DNA from: Candidatus Cloacimonadota bacterium
Lineage (GTDB): Bacteria; Cloacimonadota; Cloacimonadia; Cloacimonadales; Cloacimonadaceae
Length of the DNA: 37,386 bases
Assembly (NCBI GenBank): GCA_029567705.1
Contig: JAKPXC010000120.1
Location: forward strand, 1-37,386
Reading direction: 5' to 3'
The translations under genes were made by a program, and so were the position numbers. A model generated the notes under the pieces. The model did no database searches. It was not told where the DNA came from and saw only the letters and a program-made list of their open reading frames with translations. Below, in pieces: positions 33,136 through 37,386 of this stretch. How positions within the stretch are numbered: the first letter of the stretch is position 1; each line of letters opens with the position of its first letter.

Positions 33136-34467
33136 TTATAATCTATCCCAAAGCTTTCCAGCCAGTTCTCGGCTTTTGGCTTTGATTTCTGCTTCATCGA
33201 TATCCAGCAGCAGTTCCCGGTTCCACATCAGAAAACGTCCTGCCACCATGGTGCTGTCCACAGCAGCCTGTGAAATGCCATAGATCACGTGACCCATCCA
33301 GGTCTCGGCATTAAGCGGTGTGTGCGGATCATAATCCACCAGGATGAGATCGGCAGCAGCGCCATTGACCAGACGTCCCAAAGGCATCTGCCAATACTTG
33401 GAAGCAATCGCCGGATTATTGAACAGTAGCGTGGAAGCCACTTCCATGAAGGCTGCGGTGGGATTGTTTTGCTTCAGATGCTGCGCCCACATGCCTACCC
33501 GGAGTTCTTCCAGCATATTCACCGTCATGGCGTCTGTCCCCAGGCCCACCATCACGCCTTTTTGGCTCATCTTCACCAGATCGGCAATACCCACGGCATT
33601 GTTCAAATTGCTTTGGGGATTGGTCACAATGGCTGCTCTGCGGGCTGCCACAATCTCCAGCTCGGAATCATCCAGATAAACTCCATGCGCCAGAATACTG
33701 TTAGAGTTGATCAAGCCAAAGCTATCCAGCCTCTGAACCACTCTTTTGCCATAATGCTCCAGATTATACTTCTCATCCGAATCTGCTTCCGCAGCATGGA
33801 TATGAGTGCCGCAATCCATCTCCTGCACCAGCGTGGAGATGGTTTCCAGGCTCTTATCGCTTAGCGTGAAGGCAGCATGCATGCCAAAGAGTCCCTTCAG
33901 GAAGGGATCGTTTTCTAGCTGGCAAGTCCTGATCCAATCTGCATTTTCAGCTATTCCCTCGGCAGTCTTGGCTTCGCCGTCCCGGTCTGAGACCTCATAG
34001 CAAAGGTTGGCCCGGAGCCCGGTTTCCTTCACGGCTTTGGCGATCTGCGAGAGAGAACCGGCAATGGAGAAGGGCGAAGCGTGATGATCTATGATCGTGG
34101 TGGTGCCTTTGCGGATAGCCGTCAGCAAAGAGACCAGCGCACTGATGTAATTATCTTCTTCCAGAAGCTTCTTATCCAAGCGCCACCAGAGGTTTTCCAG
34201 CACCTGATTGAAGTCCTTGGAGGGTGCCGCCTTGCCCAGTCCGGTTACCAAGCTGGAATAGAAATGGTGATGGGCATTGATCAAGCCAGGCATAATGATC
34301 TTGTCTGTGGCATCGATGCGCTCTGCCTGCAGCAGCGAGAATTCTGCTTCCGGTGCAATCTGCAGGATCTTGCCGTCGGCTATCAGAATTGCCTGATCAT
34401 GCAGCACCGGATTCTGAGGATCAAAGCTCAGGATCGTGCCGCCTCTGAGAATGTATGTGTTTTGCAT
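33136..34467 (-). CDS. ssnA: Amidohydrolase SsnA (chlorohydrolase/deaminase family)
   Basis: 443 aa from ATG 34467, matching the E. coli SsnA length; GGAG lies 6 bp upstream. A longer in-frame start at 34524 coincides with the -35 box and is rejected. Metal motifs are MPGLINAHHHFYSS, IDHHASPFS, GMHAAFTLS, THIHAAEAD, LAHGVYLDDSE and VGLGTDAMT, the last holding the catalytic Asp. SsnA acts as an amidohydrolase/deaminase in the purine and selenium-linked cluster; the true substrate is not known. It is the first gene of the operon and is divergent from the acetyltransferase gene. Confidence 0.94.
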   Translation of the reverse strand: MQNTYILRGGTILSFDPQNPVLHDQAILIADGKILQIAPEAEFSLLQAERIDATDKIIMPGLINAHHHFYSSLVTGLGKAAPSKDFNQVLENLWWRLDKKLLEEDNYISALVSLLTAIRKGTTTIIDHHASPFSIAGSLSQIAKAVKETGLRANLCYEVSDRDGEAKTAEGIAENADWIRTCQLENDPFLKGLFGMHAAFTLSDKSLETISTLVQEMDCGTHIHAAEADSDEKYNLEHYGKRVVQRLDSFGLINSNSILAHGVYLDDSELEIVAARRAAIVTNPQSNLNNAVGIADLVKMSQKGVMVGLGTDAMTVNMLEELRVGMWAQHLKQNNPTAAFMEVASTLLFNNPAIASKYWQMPLGRLVNGAAADLILVDYDPHTPLNAETWMGHVIYGISQAAVDSTMVAGRFLMWNRELLLDIDEAEIKAKSRELAGKLWDRL

Positions 34468-34496
34468 CTTAACTCCTTGTATATTGTGAACAAGCA

Positions 34497-34524
34497 ATTG
34501 TCTAAGCTTCTGTTTTTTTGTCAA
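34497..34524 (-). promoter_or_regulatory. Candidate promoter of the catabolic operon
   Basis: Minus strand: TTGACA (34519-34524), a 16-bp A-rich spacer, then GACAAT (34497-34502), 29 bp upstream of the ssnA start. It is the only perfect -35 box reading into the operon and would drive all eleven genes. No clear operator palindrome was seen in the 190-bp divergent region. A TTGACA at 34604-34609 points toward the acetyltransferase but lacks a -10 box. Confidence 0.5.
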
Positions 34525-34656
34525 TCCCTATTTGCCAAGATGATCGCTATTCTCAGGATTTATTACCCCCTGCACGGAATTTTACTAAATATCTGAAAAT
34601 CAGTTGACAGTATTTAAGCATCAGAAAGCCTTGCGAAACACAGGGAGACGATAATT

Positions 34657-35481
34657 ATGTTTAGAATCGATGATTGTATTATCAGGCTTTCCAGGCCGGA
34701 TGACAAAGCCGATCTCATGGATGTTGCCAAGACGATCTGGCAGGGATCGGACTATCTTCCTCAGATCATCGACCGTTGGATTAAGGAACGTTGGTTCTTC
34801 GTTGCCGAGTACAAGGGGAAAGTTATCGGCTGCATCAAGCTGAGCCAATTTCCAGACAAAGTGATCTGGATAGAAGGCCTGAGAGTTCACAGACGTTACC
34901 AGAGCAAGGGAGTGGGAACCCTTCTGAACGACTATATCATGCAGTTTTGCTATCGTCTCAAGGATAAGGATCCTGGACGTAGCTTTGAATTCTGCACCTA
35001 TTATAAGAATACGGAAAGCCTCCGGATGACCTCCAAGCTGGGCTTCAAGCCGGTGTGCTCCTTCTATAATCTTGATAGCAAGGGCAGTTTCAAGATGCGT
35101 GCTCCGGAGATTCTCGCGGATTACGATATGTCCATCTTTGGGCTGTATCCGGATTACATTCCCATCGGCTGGCAGATGGTGCACAATTGCGCCGAGAGCC
35201 TGGATTTTATCCGCAAGTATGCCACGGTATTCAGAAGCCCCCAATCTCTCTATCTGATTAACCGGACCGGCAGCAAATCCATTAGTTTCCTGCAGCCTCC
35301 GGTTACAGAAATGGAAGCTGAGCTGCCCTATTTACAATACTTCTTTGGGCACAGACGCAGCCTCTCCATCACCCTGCCCACCTCTTTGACCACCGAGCTT
35401 TACCGCCTGAAAGAATTGGGCTTTTGGTTCTGGGATCATGAAACAGAACCCGCGGAGAACATGCTGGTCAAGAAACTCTGA
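34657..35481 (+). CDS. GNAT-family N-acetyltransferase
   Basis: 274 aa. The N-terminal ~150 residues are a GNAT domain: IIRLSRPDDKADLMDVA, FVAEYKGKVIGCIKLSQFP, then the acetyl-CoA-binding motif IEGLRVHRRYQSKGVGTLL and YYKNTESLRMTSKLGF. The C-terminal ~120 residues (from MSIFGLYPDYIPIGWQ) are a second domain I cannot name. Target unknown. GGGAG lies 9 bp before ATG 34657. It is transcribed divergently from the purine-type operon and ends at a strong terminator, so it may be functionally linked, but nothing in the sequence proves this. Confidence 0.88.
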   Translation: MFRIDDCIIRLSRPDDKADLMDVAKTIWQGSDYLPQIIDRWIKERWFFVAEYKGKVIGCIKLSQFPDKVIWIEGLRVHRRYQSKGVGTLLNDYIMQFCYRLKDKDPGRSFEFCTYYKNTESLRMTSKLGFKPVCSFYNLDSKGSFKMRAPEILADYDMSIFGLYPDYIPIGWQMVHNCAESLDFIRKYATVFRSPQSLYLINRTGSKSISFLQPPVTEMEAELPYLQYFFGHRRSLSITLPTSLTTELYRLKELGFWFWDHETEPAENMLVKKL

Positions 35482-35542
35482 ACACCACAGCTAAATACAC
35501 CTTTGCACAGGTTTCCTTACTCATGGAAACTGTAATGAAGCC

Positions 35543-35597
35543 GCCGATAAGGCGATGATCCGGCCCTCCGGCCTTTTATCGCCTTATTGGCTTTTTT
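35543..35597 (+). terminator. Intrinsic terminator after the acetyltransferase gene
   Basis: A 14-bp stem GCCGATAAGGCGAT (35543-35556) with ATCGCCTTATTGGC (35578-35591), with a GC-rich inner CCGG region, is followed at once by TTTTTT (35592-35597). It is 62 bp past the stop codon. Confidence 0.85.
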
Positions 35598-35610
35598 GGG
35601 CTATTTCTCA

Positions 35611-35723
35611 CACTATCAACACTCTATACGCTGTTTGAAAGAACCACAGGGGAAAGCTCCCTCTACTATTTATACGTGGACAGTTTTGGGAATTTGTGGA
35701 CAGTTTTGTGTGGAATCTTTTCC
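35611..35723 (-). repeat. Dispersed repeat C, right copy (inverted)
   Basis: Reverse complement of this segment aligns along its whole length with 22137-22250: GGAAAAGATTCCACA, two CTGTCCAC motifs about 20 bp apart, the second followed by GTATAAA, then TTCTTTCAAACAGCGTATAG. The two copies face each other across the operon and the acetyltransferase gene. Repeated ~20-bp motifs near an end are reminiscent of transposase-binding sites, but no transposase is present. Confidence 0.85.
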
Positions 35724-35768
35724 GCAAGGAGCGTATCATGCTGCTGGGTTTACAATTACAGGAATGAA

Positions 35769-35807
35769 CTTTTTTTGTACCACAGAGGACACGGAGAAGA
35801 GCAGAGA
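35769..35807 (+). repeat. Dispersed 'accacagaggacac' motif, copy 2
   Basis: CTTTTTTTGTACCACAGAGG continues ACACGGAGAAGAGCAGAGA. It matches the motif beside the GxxExxY gene (24901-24936) in opposite orientation. No GxxExxY gene is present here. From here to 35940 no gene is seen. Confidence 0.75.
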
Positions 35808-35940
35808 GGAGTCATGGATGACATTCTAGATGGCACTCACGTAAGCCAAGAATCGTACCGGAGTCCCGGGACGGCATTTTAGATAGAAACCGTGTGGCCT
35901 ATGAGCCAAACCTGAGTCACCCAGGACGCTCCCAATTTGG

Positions 35941-35980
35941 TGTGGCAATCTCCGAATTGCCACAGCGGCTGAAGGACGCT
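35941..35980 (-). repeat. Dispersed repeat D, right copy (inverted)
   Basis: The reverse complement AGCGTCCTTCAGCCGCTGTG then GCAATTCGGAGATTGCCACA matches 20311-20350 with about five differences. The internal TGTGGCAAT...ATTGCCACA is a perfect small palindrome. Confidence 0.8.
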
Positions 35981-36018
35981 CCTGAACCATTCCCTGGAAA
36001 CATCAGCCCGTACCTGGC

Positions 36019-36115
36019 TAACTCATTTCAATGGGTTTTCCAGACGAAAGGCGGTGGTTTCAACCACCGTATATGGTTTCCACCATGCGAATTACATCAA
36101 CCCCTTTCAACGGGT
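36019..36115 (-). repeat. Paired-hairpin repeat family B, inverted copies 2 and 3
   Basis: AACTCAT-ttca-ATGGGTT (36019-36036), linker CCAGACGAAAG, CGGTGGTT-tc-AACCACCG (36052-36069), then ATGGT-ttcc-ACCAT (about 36073-36086) and AACCCC-tttcaa-CGGGTT (36098-36115) followed by TTCAGAC. Read on the minus strand, the first pair repeats the hairpin 1, linker, hairpin 2 order of copy 1 at 20131. Confidence 0.75.
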
Positions 36116-36129
36116 TTTCAGACTACGTA

Positions 36130-36180
36130 AGGAATTTATTCCGAACCTGGCGGATGAAGTTAAGCTCGGAATAAATTCCT
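36130..36180. repeat. 15-bp perfect inverted repeat
   Basis: AGGAATTTATTCCGA (36130-36144) and TCGGAATAAATTCCT (36166-36180) are perfect arms around a 21-nt loop, between two B-family elements. No partner elsewhere in the window was noticed. Confidence 0.85.
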
Positions 36181-36222
36181 CGCAGAGTCCATGGTAAATG
36201 ATTGATGGAAACTCGTATGAGT

Positions 36223-36272
36223 ACGGTGGTTGAAACCACCGTCTCTCGTCTGGAAATCCGATAGATCGGATT
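36223..36272 (+). repeat. Paired-hairpin repeat family B, copy 4
   Basis: ACGGTGGT-tgaa-ACCACCGT (36223-36242), linker CTCGTCTGGA, then AATCCGAT-ag-ATCGGATT (36255-36272). The second stem differs in sequence from copies 1-3 (AACCCA/TGGGTT) but still pairs perfectly, so structure is kept while sequence changes. Confidence 0.8.
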
Positions 36273-36318
36273 ACTGGAGTTTGGACATTAGCTACTGGTT
36301 TAAATCCAATAAGCTGCG

Positions 36319-36395
36319 GAGTGTTCACCGTGTCTTTGTCGACTCTTCCCGAACACTTTGCTCGGGAAGAGTCCTGCAAGAGTCGGTGAAGACTC
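36319..36395. repeat. Hairpin repeat family A, copy 3 (inverted)
   Basis: Arms 36319-36352 and 36362-36395 with loop ACACTTTGC; about seven mismatches. The outer flanks match copies 1 and 2 only when reverse-complemented (GCCGAGTCTTCACCG then appears on the left), so this copy is inserted in the opposite direction. It lies about 100 bp upstream of the pilin-like gene. Confidence 0.88.
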
Positions 36396-36435
36396 GGCGA
36401 GGAATGAGGAAGGCAGGATCTCCGAAAAGAAAGGA

Positions 36436-36463
36436 TTGACAAGCGCAGGCAAGTGAGTAAACT
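36436..36463 (+). promoter_or_regulatory. Candidate promoter of the pilin-like gene
   Basis: TTGACA (36436-36441), a 16-bp spacer, then TAAACT (36458-36463), about 30 bp before ATG 36494. The -10 matches 4 of 6 bases. It starts just past the A-family hairpin, so that hairpin may insulate the gene from upstream transcription. Confidence 0.5.
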
Positions 36464-36493
36464 GAGGAAAAGCAAGTTTGAAAGGAGCCGATT

Positions 36494-37015
36494 ATGACTG
36501 AAAAGGAAAAGAAGCCCATGTCCACCAAAGCCAAGCTGCGTCTGGCCTTGGTGATCATCATTATTCTGGGTATTGCTGCCCTGATTCTGATTCCCCGCTA
36601 CAACCAAATGCTGCGTGATAAGAGTGCCGCAGAAGGCAAAGCTGCTCTGGAAGCTCTTCGCTTGAGCGTGGATAATATGTGGAAATCCAATGGCACCATC
36701 AGCGGGATCACTCTGGATGCTGCGCTGGATGCTGCCGAGATCAGTCCCAAACTACGCGAAAAGTGGCAATTTGCCATCGCCTGGAAATCCACGGAAATCT
36801 ATACCACGGAGATGGTAAACAAGCTTCAGGATATGAATACAAATGATGCCGTCAACGTGAGTCCTTACCGTATGATAATGGTTGTGGCCAAAGCAGATAA
36901 CCGGCTTCGCGAAGGCAGCAAAATCTGGTTCATGGGCGATAACAACCAGTATCATGGCAATGGAATCGACGATAAGGTAGAACCGGATTGGAACATGATA
37001 TTTCCGAATCCGTGA
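36494..37015 (+). CDS. Pilin-like single-helix membrane protein
   Basis: 173 aa with AAGGAG 6 bp before the ATG. After a short lysine-rich start (MTEKEKKPMSTKAKLR) a hydrophobic helix (about residues 17-35, LALVIIIILGIAALILIPRY) continues as an amphipathic helix with SAAEGKAALEALRLSVDNMW. This is the layout of a type IV pilin or pseudopilin alpha-1, including the IPRY that usually ends the membrane part, but the prepilin cleavage motif (G-F-T-L-x-E) is absent. The C-terminal part contains WFMGDNNQYHGNGIDDKVEPDW. It may be a non-processed pilin-like protein or an unrelated single-pass protein. Confidence 0.65.
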   Translation: MTEKEKKPMSTKAKLRLALVIIIILGIAALILIPRYNQMLRDKSAAEGKAALEALRLSVDNMWKSNGTISGITLDAALDAAEISPKLREKWQFAIAWKSTEIYTTEMVNKLQDMNTNDAVNVSPYRMIMVVAKADNRLREGSKIWFMGDNNQYHGNGIDDKVEPDWNMIFPNP

Positions 37016-37020
37016 GGACG

Positions 37021-37047
37021 GTTAATAGTTAATGGTTAATGGTTAAT
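37021..37047 (+). repeat. GTTAATG 7-bp repeat after the pilin-like gene
   Basis: TAA occurs at 37023, 37030, 37037 and 37044, exactly 7 nt apart, starting 8 nt after the gene's TGA. All three frames meet a stop within 17 nt. It is followed by GCTGCGTTGCTGTCGCTGG, the same kind of tail seen after the repeats near 130 and 6509. Confidence 0.88.
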
Positions 37048-37069
37048 GCTGCGTTGCTGTCGCTGGTAA

Positions 37070-37130
37070 CTGATCACTGATCACTTCCCAGCGTCAGCAG
37101 CTCTTGTCACTAGTCACTAGTCACTTGTCA
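37070..37130 (-). repeat. AGTGACT 7-bp repeat at the end of the T9SS protein gene
   Basis: On the minus strand TGA is found at 37130 (the gene's own stop), 37123, 37116 and 37109, exactly 7 nt apart and in consecutive frames. A further AGTGATCAGTGATCAG stretch lies at about 37070-37086. Confidence 0.88.
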
Positions 37131-37386
37131 CTTAATAAGAACCATTCTCCTCGCAGGGGCTTGTGAACTGCGCAGCTTATAGAGATAGATGCCGGAGGCC
37201 AGGCTTTGTGGTGCTTGCCAGGAGAGGGATTGCTCTCCGCTCACTAAAGTAGTGGGAATGCTATCCACTTTCTGGCCTTTGCTGTTATAGATATCAATCC
37301 AATCTTCTCCGGTTTTATCTGAAGTGATAGTGAAGCCGGTGCTGCTGTGGAAGGGATTGGGATAATTGTTTCCCAGACGGATGGAT
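37128..37386 (-). CDS. C-terminal end of a T9SS-sorted secreted protein (partial)
   Basis: The gene runs off the right edge; 86 codons are visible. The translation reads SIRLGNNYPNPFHSSTGFTI, then IDIYNSKGQKVDSI, SLSWQAP and SLASGIYLYKLRSS, ending RRMVLIK. This is a type A T9SS C-terminal sorting domain: YPNPF motif, the (I/V)YNxxGQ strand, the SGIYxYxL strand and a short basic tail. The cargo domain lies outside the window. Its TGA stop is the first unit of a 7-bp TGA repeat. Confidence 0.9.
   Translation of the reverse strand, partial: SIRLGNNYPNPFHSSTGFTITSDKTGEDWIDIYNSKGQKVDSIPTTLVSGEQSLSWQAPQSLASGIYLYKLRSSQAPARRMVLIK

Noticed and set aside
34604-34609. TTGACA as promoter of the acetyltransferase gene
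   Set aside because: No -10 box at 15-18 bp; reported only as a remark.
36000-36400. Possible CRISPR array
   Set aside because: Palindromes are dense but there are no equal-length direct repeats with unique spacers and no cas genes.

Overview
The window looks like chromosome from an anaerobic, diderm bacterium of the FCB group, most plausibly Candidatus Cloacimonadota. The evidence is two C-terminal sorting domains of the type IX secretion kind (a YPNPF-type motif, then a beta-sandwich ending in a short basic tail), a PorV/PorQ-like outer-membrane protein, a lipoprotein, large Fn3 and beta-helix surface proteins, and an NAD-type malic enzyme. This assignment is an inference; there is no rRNA or marker gene in the window to settle it. 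I see no phage, IS transposase, CRISPR array or rRNA.

Layout. 1-10.3 kb: mostly minus-strand housekeeping genes: dxr with an overlapping PorV/PorQ-like gene, a CAU tRNA with encoded CCA and its own promoter, a UPF0104-type membrane protein overlapping an NAD malic enzyme, and, divergently, a B12-binding radical SAM protein. A minus-strand run then reads kbl > rsmI > HAD phosphatase > membrane-anchored conserved protein, with ATGA overlaps at the last two junctions. 10.6-21.9 kb: three large minus-strand surface or secreted genes: a ~1,700-aa protein of seven ~237-aa repeats, a ~1,270-aa right-handed beta-helix protein of five repeats, and a 478-aa VCBS/FG-GAP protein with a T9SS tail.

22.4-34.5 kb: a ~12-kb minus-strand catabolic operon, in transcription order ssnA > ygeY > threonine-synthase-like > short hydantoinase > lipoprotein > molybdopterin hydroxylase large subunit > [2Fe-2S] subunit > ygeW > GxxExxY protein > large PLP fold-type II lyase-like protein > mocA. 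This is a variant of the ygeW/ygeY/ssnA/hyuA/xdh cluster linked in gut bacteria to anaerobic purine/uric-acid and selenium-associated catabolism. The likely logic is: the Mo hydroxylase and amidohydrolases open the heterocycle; YgeY and YgeW process ureido intermediates, YgeW probably yielding carbamoyl phosphate; and PLP enzymes deaminate the remaining amino acid to an oxo-acid. The canonical short YgeX, YgfK, the FAD subunit and a carbamate kinase are not in the window. A GNAT acetyltransferase is divergent from the operon and ends at a strong terminator.

The intergenic spaces are unusually structured. They carry (A) a ~77-bp hairpin family in three copies, one of which has its loop inverted; (B) a paired-hairpin family; (C) a ~114-bp repeat; (D) a ~40-bp repeat; and (E) a short 'accacagaggacac' motif. 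B, D and C occur in the order B-D-C left of the catabolic operon and C-D-B right of it, each in inverted orientation, so the region 20.1-36.1 kb has mirrored flanks. At several gene ends, 7-bp tandem repeats carrying TGA or TAA start at or just after the stop codon and so place stops in all three frames. The right end has a pilin-like protein gene and the 3' end of another T9SS-sorted protein gene.
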